64,000 nt of DNA from Bactericera cockerelli. Lineage: Eukaryota; Arthropoda; Insecta; Hemiptera; Triozidae. Location of the stretch: NCBI GenBank assembly GCA_024516035.1, contig CM044964.1, forward strand, positions 25,536,317-25,600,316. The letters run 5' to 3'. Positions 1-10,349 of the stretch are shown here, in pieces (within the stretch, counting starts at the first letter, position 1; the number at the start of each line of letters is the position of its first letter). Below the pieces are notes generated by a model that worked only from the letters and a program-made list of their open reading frames with translations, had not been told where the DNA came from and searched no databases. Position numbers and translations under genes: made by a program.

Positions 1-117
1 ACACCTATATTGCATTAATGTATTTTCTTTTTTTCCTTGTTTTCAATATTTGTTTTAATTATTTGTTTGTATTTGTCATTCTGATAAAGTATTCAATAAT
101 AATAATATAGTACAGTA

Positions 118-210
118 TATAAAGTATGGATCTCATATAGTATGGATCAAGTATGGATCACATACAGCATTAATCAAGTATGGATCTTTTACAGTATGGA
201 TGAGGGAGAT
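118..210. repeat. Short repeats of agtatggatc
   Basis: The motif agtatggatc or a close variant occurs about six times in under 100 bases of AT-rich sequence. A related motif (gagtatggat) recurs near 40340-40400. No gene is visible in 1-240. Confidence 0.6.
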
Positions 211-242
211 TTTTTTAAAGATGATTGTCTTAATGGGGCTTT

Positions 243-394
243 GTTTCACAGCCTTTTTTATTTCGTAGCCATGAAACAGGAGCTACTGTAGACGCTTGTG
301 GTCTGTGTTGTAGGCTGCCCATCCCGCAGTATGCCCCCCCCCCCTCTGATGGGCGAGGAGTGACACAATACTTCCCATTTAGGTGCTGGGTCAA
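243..394 (-). mobile_element. SINE family A, 3' part
   Basis: This is the reverse complement of the 3' two thirds of family A (see the full copy at 3473-3770). It includes the stretch corresponding to cacctaaatgggaagtattg and the tail aggctgtgaaacactca. The tRNA-like head is missing because similarity stops at about 394. A C10 run around 331 interrupts it. Confidence 0.85.
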
Positions 395-452
395 TGTTAC
401 TTAGGTAATAGTGCTTCGGTTGTTGGTTGTACGGTAGGGTTAAGTTTATACA

Positions 453-826
453 TACAGGGTCAGCCAAAAAAGGAGCCACTTGAAATATCTTGAGAACGGA
501 TTATTTATAAAAAATAAAATAAATTACTAAAACACGTGTACCATTATATCGAAGGGAAACATTTTCTATACTTGGTTATGATTTTTTATCATTACCAGCG
601 GGGAGCCAGGGGAGTCGACTTTGGAATCCTAAATGGAACTACCCTATTTGTAATACATTTATGAAAAGTAGTTGACATTGAAATTATTTTAAGACAAGTT
701 TGAGATTTTTTAATCAAAACAGGTCCGGAGATATCGTGCACTTCATTTCACAGTGTTCAGTATTTATTTATAAGAAAAAAATGTTAAATACACGTTTTTT
801 TAGACATTTAACTGACACCCTGTATA
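453..826. mobile_element. Small DNA transposon (MITE) with tacagggt ends
   Basis: The left end reads tacagggtcagcc followed by aaaaaaggagccactt. The right end, at about 812-826, is ctgacaccctgtata, the inverted complement of tatacagggtgtcag. The left 150 bp match the MITE at 26094-26312. Termini of the tacagggt type next to TA are typical of Tc1/mariner-like MITEs. No transposase is present. Confidence 0.55.
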
Positions 827-1069
827 GAGATTTGATGGGGCAGGACAAGTGCAGCATACTGTAACACTTTCACCACAATATGAAAGCTGAAATGCTCGAC
901 CAATTTTCTGTGGTTACCAAGTAAATACGTGCATGTGAATGTAAAATTAGCATGCACTTGATAACTATATCGGAAATAAAAGCTGAACCTCGTATATTGG
1001 AGGATGTTAACCAGTAAACAGGCTGTTCGATTCCCTGGATTTGCAGCAGTAAAAACTATACCGTTTCAA

Positions 1070-1200
1070 CCGACCTCAGTAGTTTGATCGATAAGGCGGT
1101 GGACTTGTAACTTGGAGGTCGGTGGTTCAAGTCCCGGTTTCAGCGTGGATTTAGTAAAGCGAGTTTGAGTAATTGTAGTTAACACAAATATGATAACTTA
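1070..1200 (+). mobile_element. SINE family C (tRNA-derived)
   Basis: A tRNA-like head with a B box (ggtggttcaagtcccgg) is followed by tagtaaagcgagtttgagta and a tail with aacacaaatatgataactt. The family recurs at 10425, 12990, 24905, 27905, 29822, 31530 and 62288. The head lacks a complete tRNA fold, so it is not called as a tRNA gene. Confidence 0.85.
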
Positions 1201-1310
1201 TATTGTTTCATATTTTTGTGAGCCGTTTTTTTTTTACCTATAAACGCGGCTTGGATAACTGGAAGTGTAACATATTATTTAAGTTTAATGCGCTATTCTG
1301 AGAATTTATG

Positions 1311-1482
1311 TAGCGTAGGGATGTGTTAGTTCGAATCCCACCTAATGCATGAATTTTTCCTCATTCATGTGAGAATTTGACCAAATATTTATAAGTCTCT
1401 GAGGTTTCGGTGGTAGAAAATGCTTTGAACATTAACCTCGCCTGGTAATAACCTTCCACTAAAGAGTGTTATTATTATAATA
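1311..1482 (+). mobile_element. SINE family D, 5'-truncated
   Basis: The copy starts inside the tRNA-like head (gttcgaatcccacc), continues with atgcatgaatttttcctcat and ggtggtagaaaatgctttga, and ends in an ATT-rich tail. It matches the longer copies at 33785-34010 and 61685-61895 in the opposite orientation. Confidence 0.8.
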
Positions 1483-1506
1483 GCTAGGCATATAATATGA
1501 ACTATT

Positions 1507-1546
1507 ACTTCCGGGAAATTTCTAATATTAGAAATCGGAAGTATTG
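1507..1546. repeat. Ultrashort palindromic repeat
   Basis: An 18-bp perfect palindrome (atttctaatattagaaat) lies between outward inverted ends acttccg and cggaagt. Similar units occur at 47000-47037 and 62250-62289, and a related one at 16531-16553. Confidence 0.7.
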
Positions 1547-1682
1547 CTCGATATTGAATTTGCCTTTCAAATACGTTGGAATATTTGAACTCCAGTAAAG
1601 ACTGGCAAATTCGCACTTAAGTGCAGGATTCCGCACTTAAGTCTGATTCTCATTCAGCCAAGTAGGGAACAGGAACTAGCAA

Positions 1683-2112
1683 GCTCTCACCGTACAGGAG
1701 AGAGGAAGAGAGAGGAGAAGGAAGGAAAGAGATGGGAAGAAGAGAGAGAGGAAGGAAGAGGAGAGAATAAAGGGAGAGAGAGAGAGAGAGACGAAGAGAA
1801 AGGAAAAAGAAGAAAAGAGAGCAGAAAAAGAAGAGAATAATAAAAAGTAAGGATAGAGATATAGAGAAGAATAAAGAAGAGGGAGAGAGATAGAGGAAGA
1901 AGGAGAGAGAGAAAGAAGAAAAGAGAGAGGGAGAAACAGGAGAGATGAGATACAGAGAGAGAAAGAGGAAGAAGAGAGATAAGAGGGAAAGAGAGAAGAA
2001 GAAGTACGGAGAGAGAGAGACAGGAAGAGAGATATAGAGAAGAATGAAGAAGAATGAAGAAGAGGGAGAGGGAGGAACAGGAGAGAAAGTAGGAAGAGAG
2101 ATAAATAAAATA
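1683..2112. repeat. GA-rich purine tract
   Basis: About 430 bases are almost purely A and G on the plus strand, built from agag and gaagaa units. Open frames on the complementary strand encode only Ser, Leu and Phe runs and are not genes. Confidence 0.9.
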
Positions 2113-2206
2113 AAAAATCTCAAGATAGCACAAGGGACGAGTCAGTAGTTTTGGGTTCGAAATCAACTGAACCAGACTAGATTATTATTTTGACTAGATT
2201 CAAATT

Positions 2207-2306
2207 TTGAAAAAAAAAAAAATTCCTGCCCCGCTGAGAATCGAACCCAGGTGACCATGCGTACAATGCCTAGCGCGCTAACTCACTCTGCCACGGTGAC
2301 TACTGA
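2207..2306 (-). mobile_element. SINE family E head
   Basis: On the minus strand this reads gtcaccgtggcagagtgagt, gcgcgctaggcattg and a B box cctgggttcgattctcagc, followed by an A-rich junction. Longer copies lie at 14672-14937 and 51005-51270. A short family F tail (tgatatgaccatgcagttga) follows at 2304-2340. Confidence 0.85.
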
Positions 2307-2433
2307 TATGACCATGCAGTTGAAAGCGATGTTAAATTTTTGTTTAAAAAAACGCTTGCATACGAGTCTGCAACCATTGGGACATTTTCATCTTTACTAT
2401 TCAAGGTCCAAAACCCAACTGACCAAATTTCGT

Positions 2434-2605
2434 ATTGTGCGCATGACACATACCTTCTCTCTTCTCTCCCTCTACAATTCAATACTTCGCCATTGTGCGC
2501 ATGACACACACTTTCCCTCTTCTCTCCCTTTACAATTCAATATTTCGTTACATAATATCGTTACATAATATCGTTACATAATTTCGTCACATAATTTTGG
2601 TTATG
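2434..2605 (+). repeat. Local tandem duplications
   Basis: A unit of about 60 bp starting attgtgcgcatgacaca and ending acaattcaatacttcg is present twice. It is followed by about four short units of the form ttacataatatcg. No coding potential is visible. Confidence 0.75.
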
Positions 2606-2639
2606 TGCCAGAGCAAAGACATGAAAATGTCAAAAAGGA

Positions 2640-2770
2640 AGGAGGGAGAGTGGTAGAAAGAGACATATGGAGAATATTACTATTATTAAGAAGAAAGAAG
2701 ACAGAAGGAGAGAGAGAGAGAGACAGAGAGAGAGGAAGAAGAAGAAGAAATAGATAAAGAAGAAGGAGTA
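2640..2770. repeat. GA-rich tract
   Basis: Purine-rich microsatellite with gagagaga and agaagaag runs. Confidence 0.85.
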
Positions 2771-2807
2771 GGTTGTGATGATTTCAATAGCGTTTTTGTC
2801 AGAGATT

Positions 2808-3300
2808 CATTGGGGGAGGAGGAGGAGGAGGGGGGGAGGGTGGGCTTGTGAAAGTACTAACTCATAGAAATGCAAGCCGGAGTTTTTGATGGGGGGGGGG
2901 TCAGGATTACCATGCAATGTACACTAGAGTATAGGAGGGCTGGTCTGGGGGGGGGCTGTGAGATTACTCGTAGAAATGAATACTTGTGAGGATTTGTTTG
3001 TGAGGGGCGGGCCGGGGCGGGGGGAGGGGGTGTAGGGGGTAGACTGGGGGGGGGGGGTGAAGACGCGGGGGGTGTTGGGGTATGTGTTTAACCCCAGTGT
3101 ATATTCAGAGGCGAGCGAACCCGGGTTATAGCAAGCGCAGCGGAGAGAAAGCTTTTCCCCGTCGAGTGTTTGAGCAAATATCATCAGAGCTGAGGACCCG
3201 TGCTTGACGCTTTGGTTGCGTGGGGGAGCGAGAGGGGGGAGAGGGGCGAGAGGGGGGAGAGGGGCGAGAGGGGGGAGGGGGTGGAGCAGAGCGAAGGAAA
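2808..3300 (+). repeat. G-rich island with many G runs
   Basis: The plus strand carries many runs of four or more G, for example around 2816-2836, 2891-2900, 2946-2955, 3002-3080 and 3222-3290. Closely spaced runs could form G-quadruplexes. The block 3222-3290 is a tandem repeat of gagaggggcgagagggg. The middle (3090-3220) is CpG-rich and looks unique. The long minus-strand open frame across it is proline-rich low complexity running into the SINE next door, so no gene is called. Confidence 0.7.
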
Positions 3301-3472
3301 TGGAGTGAAAGTAAATATAGAGATTGGGAGGAGAGAATTTGGTGGAGTGAAAGGTGCGAGCGGGGGAGAGATGGAGTGAAAGTGAAGGAGATAGAGGTAG
3401 GAAGAATTTGAGGAAATGAAAGCTGCGAGCGGGGAGAGGAGTGAAAGTGAAGGAGATAGAAATAGATCGCAC

Positions 3473-3770
3473 GAATAGCTCAGTGGTTAAGCACTCGCTA
3501 GCGATGCGGAAGGTCCCGGGTTCGAACCCCCGCGCCGACAAAAATTTGTATTCAAAACTTGGTTAAAGTTGTTTGTAAGGGATACCTTCCGGTGCGCTCG
3601 TGTTGACCCAGCACCTAAATGGGAAGTATTGTGTCACTTCTCGCCCATCAGAAGGGAGGCATACTACGGGATGGGCAGGCTATAACACAGACCACAAGCG
3701 TCTACAGTAGCTCCTGTTTCATGGCCACGAAATAAAAAAGGCTGTGAAACACTCATCATAAATAATTAAA
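3473..3770 (+). mobile_element. SINE family A, full-length copy
   Basis: The tRNA-like head has an A box (tagctcagtggttaagcac) and a B box (gggttcgaacccc). The body contains ttccggtgcgctcgtgttga and cccatcagaagggaggcata. The tail reads ggctgtgaaacactcat. It is the best-preserved copy among six in the window. Confidence 0.9.
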
Positions 3771-3802
3771 AATGTATGTATATGTATATTGATCTATTTT
3801 CC

Positions 3803-4095
3803 CAGTAGCTCAGTGGTAAAGGCGACAATCTCTGAGTCCAGAGATACCAGAGGTCGCGGGGTTCGAAACCCAGCCGGGACAAGACAAGTTATCCCCCCAT
3901 TTTTTACCACATAATAATATGTCTTGGGCTTACTGCTGGAATAATGGGACTTAAGAGTCCTAATCGGGCAGTATAAATAAGGCGATATTATTATTATTTT
4001 CCTTTAATGTTTATATTGTTTCATTCTTTTAATTTTTGTAATAATTGTAATTATTATTTGTACTTTAAATACTTACTAATAAAGGATTCAATAAT
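3803..4095 (+). mobile_element. SINE family B with AAT tail
   Basis: The head reads agtagctcagtggtaaagg with a B box ggggttcgaaacccagcc. It continues with gacaagttatcc, cttgggcttactgctggaat and cagtataaataagg. An AT-rich stretch ending in (aat)n follows. The same family is split by a LINE at 58601-60640. Confidence 0.85.
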
Positions 4096-4716
4096 AATAA
4101 TAATTCAGGACCCTAATACCCTTTAGAATCCGTTTCCCACAATTCGCACGCTTTGTACACTCGAATGAGACTGTCTCTCCCAGAAGAACACTAATGCAAA
4201 TTGCGTGGTCTTACACCCTTCAGGTCCAGAGAAATGCAAACTTTATTTCAACTTACTGTTTTGAAACACGTTGCGAACAACGAAAAAGTTTTTTTTTTCA
4301 AGAAAAAAGAAATTATTTATATAATGTATTTCTATAAAATGTACTCTCGTGTACTCTTTTTATGTTTCAGAAATGGTAGAGGAATCTAGAATAATTCTAA
4401 AAGTATAATACAAAAAATACAAAATAATAATAATTATTATTTTTGTTTTGTAGATTTTTTTAAGCGCTGACCTTGTTTATGTGGAAAAACTGAGAAACTT
4501 CCGTTACAGACTTTTATTTTTGAAATTTGATTATAAATGTAGTGAGTTAATGCGTTGTTTAGTTTTAACATAGGGTTGTTTGTTTTCCGGTGTTTAACGT
4601 TTTAAATCGTTATATTAAGACGGGGGTATATCAAACACCTTGGTTGTATACTAAGCTACACCATCCAACCTGAATAAGGTCGAAATAAAATTCCAAACTT
4701 GTGATTAAAATTCCAA
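4096..4716. other. AT-rich stretch without a recognised gene
   Basis: No coding region, known repeat or structured RNA was recognised. A 62-codon open frame at 4201-4389 has low-complexity content and no family resemblance. Confidence 0.5.
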
Positions 4717-4975
4717 AATACTCGAAGCAAGCGTCGCGTCGATGGTTCTTATGCACCGGTTCTTACCGAAGGTAAGCCACGTCCAGCGAGGTGAAGACTT
4801 TGTGATGTTGGCATTGCGGCCCAACCCAGACTGGGTGAGGTTAATGTAGGTAGCAGGTTTGTAATTTTCCAGCGAATGGAGGGATGGGAGGGTGACACCC
4901 CCGTCGTGATATGACCATGCAGTTGAAGGCGACGTTAAACCCAAATAAATAATAATAAATAATAAAAAAAAAACA
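4717..4975 (+). mobile_element. SINE family F (5S rRNA-derived)
   Basis: The first 80 bases resemble the middle of 5S rRNA: gtcgatgg, tgcaccggttctta, then taagccacgtccagcgagg. Next come the core domain (agactgggtgaggttaatgt), a tail (cgtcgtgatatgaccatgca, gttgaaggcgacgttaaacc) and an A/T-rich end. The better copies at 28390 and 47635 make the 5S origin clearer. Confidence 0.8.
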
Positions 4976-5309
4976 GACAAGTTCCAGTTACTGCATACAG
5001 GTTACACTATTGGCGCATTTCTAGCGCTGTGTACTTAATTTGTACATATAGGTTTTGTTTATGTAAATTCAAATAAAAGACACAAGAAAATGCTCTCGCA
5101 ATAAACTTGTGTGTATACAAAGGCAATAAAAAGTGAAACAGGAGTGACTGGTTTTATTTCTCACTTTTAGTTTGTTGCTACAAAAAAAAAATCGAAAGAA
5201 AAAAATAGATATATACAGGGTGAGAAAAAGATTGTCCCCATCTGGAGTCTACCCTGCATAGACAGCACGAAACTAAATTTATCAGAAAAGGTTGAGTACC
5301 TACGTAGAG
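4976..5309. other. Unannotated stretch with a transposon-end motif
   Basis: No gene is visible. The sequence tatatacagggtgagaaaaa at about 5211 looks like another tacagggt-type DNA transposon end without a clear partner. A similar facing pair, ataccgggtgtaggac and catcctgtatat, brackets only about 40 bp at 5676-5716. Confidence 0.4.
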
Positions 5310-5545
5310 CGCACGATTAGCTCAGTGCTAGGGTACTCGCTAGCCATGCGAAAAGTCCTGGATATGAATGCTAAAGCCAAAAATAATTTCCGGTGCGCTC
5401 GTGTTGACCCAGCACCTAAACGGGAAGTATTGTGTCACTTTTCACCCATCAGAGGGGATGCATACGGGATAGGCACAGACCACAAGCTATACAGTAGCTC
5501 CTGTGTCATGGCTATGAAATAAAAAGCACTCACTTTAAAAAAAAA
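5310..5545 (+). mobile_element. SINE family A, internally deleted
   Basis: The head gcgcacgattagctcagtgc and the 3' body (ttccggtgcgctcgtgttga to ctatgaaataaaaagcactc) are present. The linker after the head is shortened, the 3' region has small deletions, and the element ends in an A run. Confidence 0.85.
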
Positions 5546-5819
5546 AAAAATTGCCCAGGAAGTTATTCAAAGTCAAGAAATATGAAAAAATCAGAGCAAA
5601 AAACTGAGAGGATTTCATATCAAAAAGTTACATATTTCTTCCAATCTTGAAAATAAAGTATGCAGGATTGCAAATATACCGGGTGTAGGACTTTATGCTC
5701 ATCCTGTATATATAAAGAATATACCTGTATTAGCTACAATGCTACATATATATATAATATAAACCTATATCACCTACATATCTACAGCAGGAAGACCTTT
5801 GAAAGCAAACAAGAAGGAT

Positions 5820-6135
5820 AGATTGTCCTCAGAGAATACCTCCTTCTTTTCTTACATCCCTTCTTTTTTCTAGACTTGCTTCATACCTACTTCTTCGCAT
5901 TTCTCCCTTTCTTCCTCTTCTTCCTAACCCTCCTCTATCTCCTAGATTTTCTGCTTTCTTTCCCCTTTTCTTCTTCCTTTCTTCTTCCTCTACTTCCTAA
6001 ACCTCCTCCACCACTCCTCAAAACTTCCCTGGCGGTTCTCTATCTCCTAGATTTTCTTCTTTTTTTCCCCCCTTTCTTCTTCCTCTTCTTCCTTTCTTCT
6101 TCCACTTCTTCCTAACCGCTCCCCCCTCAACAGTT
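5820..6135. repeat. CT-rich tract with a duplicated segment
   Basis: Pyrimidine-rich sequence containing two copies of a segment with tctatctcctagattttct (about 5934 and 6040), each followed by a ttccttt run and a cctccaccactcctcaa- or ccgctcccccctcaa-like end. This is a local duplication inside a microsatellite. Confidence 0.75.
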
Positions 6136-6239
6136 CCCTGGCGTTTCCACTACTCTGCCAGACAGGTGGGCACCATAAAGTGTTCGGGTCCCAGGGCTGA
6201 ACTTAATGCGACATGTCGGAAACTTTATTTTTGTTTTGG

Positions 6240-6590
6240 AAGCGATTTGGAAAAAAAAAGAGAGGTGGGAGTAGAAAATATGAGAAAGGCGGAGGATGAT
6301 GATAGTGAGAGGAGAGAAGAAGAAAAAAGAGGGGTTAAGAAGAGAATGAGAGGGAGGAGAAGAGAATCAGAGGGAGGAGGATGATGATAGAGAGAGGGGA
6401 GCAGAACAGAAAATATGGGAGAAGAAGAGAATAAGAAGGAGAATGAGAGGGAGGAGAAGAGAATGAGAGGGAGGAGGATGATGCTGGAGAGAGGGGAGGA
6501 GAACAGAAAATATGGGAGAAGAAAAGAGTAAGAGGGAGAATGAGAATGAGAGGGAGGAGGAGAGAATGAGAGGGAGAAGAAGATAATTAA
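6240..6590. repeat. GA-rich tract
   Basis: Purine-rich tandem units such as gagagggaggagaagagaat and gaggaggatgatg repeat with several variants over about 350 bp. Confidence 0.9.
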
Positions 6591-6677
6591 TACTCAAAGC
6601 ATTTTCTACCACCTAACCCTCAGAGTCTTATTATTATGTAGTCATGAACTCAAATTAATGAGGCAAAATTCATGCAC
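6590..6677 (-). mobile_element. SINE family D, 3' half (split copy)
   Basis: The sequence from caaagcattttctaccacct to aattaatgaggcaaaattca is the tail-side half of a family D copy. Its head-side half resumes at 9533. A LINE inserted between them, duplicating aaaattcatgcac. Confidence 0.9.
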
Positions 6678-9519
6678 TTTTTTTTTTTTTTTTTTTTGAA
6701 CATTTGTCAACGCGTGGATACTATAACGGTAAAAAATCAGCTGAGCTGACGATACACGGGGGAGCTACCCGAAAGAGGGAAAGGTCAAACCGTTCCCTTC
6801 TCCGCGACACTCCCCCTTGCCTGTGTGAAACCCCCACATTCCAATACCGGAACTCCAGGGTGTGATCCCTGGTTCCCTGTTGCTCCTACTCCGGCGGGAA
6901 AACACTAAAAAACCGTTATAGGATCCCCGCGTGACAAGTAACCTTGCCGTGTGGGAACTGGAGACATTACTTCCACACGGCACAAAACAAAGTCGCAAAC
7001 TCATTTATTTAGATATAAATATAGACAAGCAATTATTAATTTATTATAGACAATACATTTTAAGTTACCACATACATATACGATAATTTAGACTGACCAC
7101 AAAATAAGTTTGAAATAACACATTACATAATAATATATAATACTTTACAAAAAATACCTCACTAATACATAGTTATTATTAGATAATTTGCCCGCTGTCC
7201 AAGTCTCCCCTGCTTGGGGAATGTGGTTGGTTTTGACCGGATCTCACTCTTCTCTCAGTTTCTTCCTTTTGTCTCATTATATCAACAACCATTCTAGAGA
7301 CAGCTTCCCAGTTCCGTGTTGAGATAAGCATAGTTCTGACGAAGCTGTCTTTAGATAGCTGTGTGCCTAGAACACTTTCTGTTTCCTCTCTTTCTCTCTC
7401 CCATCTAATACACTCGAAAAGGGTGTGTTCAGGTGTGTCCACTCCCTCGCAGAAGAGACAGTTGAGGGTTTGGGATTTTCCTATTCTATGAATGAAGGAT
7501 TGGAAACAGCCGTGACCCGATAGTGCCTGTGTCAGGTGATAGTTGACCTCTCCATGTATCCTAAGAAACCAGGGTCTGATCTCAGGGATTAGGGTTCTGG
7601 TCCACTGTCCCGTTTCGCTTTCTCGCCACCTCGTCTGCCATTTATTTAGTGTACACTCTCTCTCACGCTCTTTTTCCTCTTTATTCATGCGATAGGTTTG
7701 GCCTCTTTCTTCACATGCAAGGTCAATCGGGATAACCCGGGATATGACCGCTGCTGCCGCCGTGGAGACCGTTCTATAGGAACAGGCCACCCTCAGGCAA
7801 AATTTTCTTTGTCGAGATAGCAACTTGTGCCTGTAAGTTTTAAATCTCAGGCAATCGGGCCAAACAGGTGCAGCGTATAGCAGAATGCTATCGGCTGCAT
7901 GTTGGAGCATTCTTCTTTTATTTTCACCCGGGCCCCCCAAATTAGGCACCAATCGGGACAAGGCTGCAACCGTCCTTTCCGCTTTGGTGGTGATGTAGTC
8001 TAAGTGAGGGAGGAAACTCAGTTTCTGATCTATGATTACCCCAAGATATTTCAGACTACTTTTGATTGTGATCTGCTGTCCATTCAAGAAAATATTTACT
8101 CCGCTATATTTTTTCCGTCCGCTGATAATAATTGCCTCTGATTTCTCAGGGGCCACCTGCAATTTATTATTCTCCATCCAGTTGCAGATGGAATCCAAGG
8201 TGATTTTCAGTTTGAATTCCATGTCTTCCGCATCTCTTGCCAGAGAGACTATTGCCAGGTCATCCGCGTATGCCACCAGAGAGATTCCTTCTGGGACATC
8301 CAGTCTGAGGACCTCATCATACAAGATGTTCCAGAGTGTAGGCCTCAGGATTGACCCCCGCGGGACACCTGCTGTCATATTTTATCGAACAACTCGCCCC
8401 TGATTTCCCGATCGCTCAGATAGGCTTCAATCATTCTGATGAGATAAGCGGAGATTTTCTCTCTCTCTAAGGATTGAATTACGGTGACCCAATTGGCTGA
8501 GTTGAAAGCATTTTTTATATCTAGTGTCGCAAGGACACACATCTTTCTGGTTCTGCAATCGCCCCTTTTCGTAATCTCCTGCTCTGCTATCCGTATTACC
8601 TTGATAATGGCGTCTACGGTTGACTTTCCTTTGCGAAAGCCAAACTGGTTCTCACTCAGTACATTTTTTCCTTCGAGTTCGGATTTCAATCTCTCCTTAA
8701 TAATTATTTCAAACAGTTTCCCGAGTGTATTAAGGAGGCATAAAGGTCTGTATGCCTCGGGATCACCAGGGTTTTTGACGGGCTTCTGAAGGAGGACAAT
8801 CCTGGCTTCTTTCCAAATTTTTGGGAAGGTACCTTCTTTCAGGTGTTTGTTAAGTATTTCGACAAATACTCCAGGAATCTCCATTACAACCTCCCGTAGC
8901 ACCTTAGGTGGGATAAGATCCGGTCCTGGGGCCTTTCCGGTGTTCAGTTTGAGTACCGCTGCAGCGACTTCACATTCAGTTACTTCTGGTATCATTGCTG
9001 TATTGACCATTCTTAGATCCCAGGTTATTCTCGGGTTTTGCGGGAAGAGTTTCTCAATATGGTCCTTCCTAATGTCGGGCGGTATCTTCGGGGGTCGGTG
9101 GCCAATTTTCTTTGTGACGATTTTATAGGCTTAACCCCATACGTCTTTCTCAAGCTCTTGACACAGTTCTTTCCAGCATCTTGATTTAGACTTCGTGATT
9201 TCGGTCTTCAGCTCCTTTCTCCTTTTCTGGTACTCACCGTACACTAATCTGCATTCCTCTGAGTCAGCGTTCCTTCTCCTCAGTCTCGTGTATCTTCTCC
9301 TCTGTGATATGCAGTCCTTTCTTTTTTCTTTAATGGTATCGTTCCACCAATACATCTCGCGTTTCCTGATATCACCAGTTCTCTTCATGGATTTGTCGCA
9401 CGCCGCTGTAATGAGCTGTGTTAATTCTATTTCGTTTCCCGCCGTTTTCCCTCTTACTTCCGCTCTGAGTAGGTTCATTTTCGCACAACCTTCCGTACTC
9501 GCTGTCCACACCGAACCAA
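6678..9519 (-). mobile_element. R1-like non-LTR retrotransposon, 5'-truncated
   Basis: The insertion is flanked by a perfect 13-bp direct repeat, aaaattcatgcac, at 6665-6677 and 9520-9532. It splits a family D SINE cleanly. Read on the minus strand it holds the linker after the missing endonuclease, the reverse transcriptase, a C-terminal zinc-knuckle region, a 3' UTR of about 480 bases, and a poly(A) tract (the T run at 6678-6698). The apurinic endonuclease domain and any ORF1 are absent, so this is a dead 5'-truncated copy. Confidence 0.92.
7179..9516 (-). pseudogene. R1-like LINE ORF2 (RT and CCHC region), disrupted
   Basis: The reverse transcriptase copies element RNA into DNA at a nicked target. 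The first segment (9516-9131) is the basic linker before the RT. It ends in a TAA after VWG, and the same frame continues (AYKIV...), so this is a single nonsense change. The RT follows, with KAPGPD, the fingers motif EAYRP near 8745, and LDIKNAFNSA as motif A. At about 8375 the frame shifts: the upstream frame ends in LFDKI and the next resumes at 8378 with TAGVPRGSILRP, a degraded form of the usual GxPQGSxLGP motif. AYADD is catalytic motif C. A C-terminal CX2C...H...C cluster (CLFCEGVDTPEHTLFEC) is typical of the R1/LOA group. The two lesions make it a pseudogene. The R1 assignment comes from motif recall, not from a tree. Confidence 0.88.
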
Positions 9520-9532
9520 AAAATTCATGCAC

Positions 9533-9597
9533 TGGGTGGGATTCAAACCAACAGATCCCTACGCTACCTGGATTACCAGACTAGCGTGGTAATTATA
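9533..9597 (-). mobile_element. SINE family D, tRNA-like head (split copy)
   Basis: Continuation of the copy at 6590-6677: tgggtgggattcaaaccaac, gctacctggattaccagact, then agcgtggtaa. It carries the inverted B box. Confidence 0.88.
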
Positions 9598-10349
9598 GTA
9601 AGCAGCACGATCATTAGGGTGGGCCGAAAAAAGCGAATTTTTGAATCGAGAATTTTAATAGCAAAAAAAAGTTGCAGCATGGTCAGACGTTTCCAAAAAT
9701 ATAACTTTTGTCAAAATTGGATTTTATCTTCCACTGCCGCAAAGCGGTTGAAGTTTGACGAAAAAGTCGAAAAATGGCGTTTCGGACCCCACTTTAAGAA
9801 ATTTATAAAAATAGTAGATGAACATCTAAGAAGCTCAAATTTGTTTCAAATTACTCAATATGTGTTCTAATTTTATTTTTAAGACTAACAATAATGAGCT
9901 TTTTGAACTCTGTTCTGTATACAGGGTGATCCGAAATCATGAAATACCACTTTTTTATGTGATTTATATGGGGTATATTATGTTTATATTTATTGAATTA
10001 TTTGAATTAATTCTTCGATATTGGGAAACAAAATCATAAAATATTAAATATATGATAGTGCTGGACAGTTTGGATGATATTTGCACTCTTCAGATATACA
10101 GGGTGGCCAAAATTTTCATAAATTATGATGACTTTTTTATGTACTTAGTTCATGGTTTTTTTTTTACATTACAACCATGTAAATATTATGCTAAGCGGTT
10201 TTTGGGGGACATAAAACATAAATAAGGAGTATAAAAAGGATAATAAGACAGTTTCTTATCAAAGATATTCCGTATGGAGCCCAGGTGATTGATGGAAAGT
10301 CTTGGGTGGAAGGAAATTTTCACCCAACACAGTGCACCTTGGGAAATAT

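Noticed and set aside
2924..3541. 205-codon minus-strand open frame with proline-rich repeats
   Set aside because: Its start lies in the SINE family A head and the rest covers G-rich low-complexity DNA; no domain or conservation signal.
3473..3545. tRNA gene
   Set aside because: A and B boxes are present but the acceptor stem does not pair well and the sequence continues into a repeated SINE body. The same holds for the other tRNA-like heads.
9586..9870. Pair of similar open frames (9586-9870 and 11707-11970) as duplicate genes
   Set aside because: They are the mirrored arms of the foldback element and have no family resemblance.
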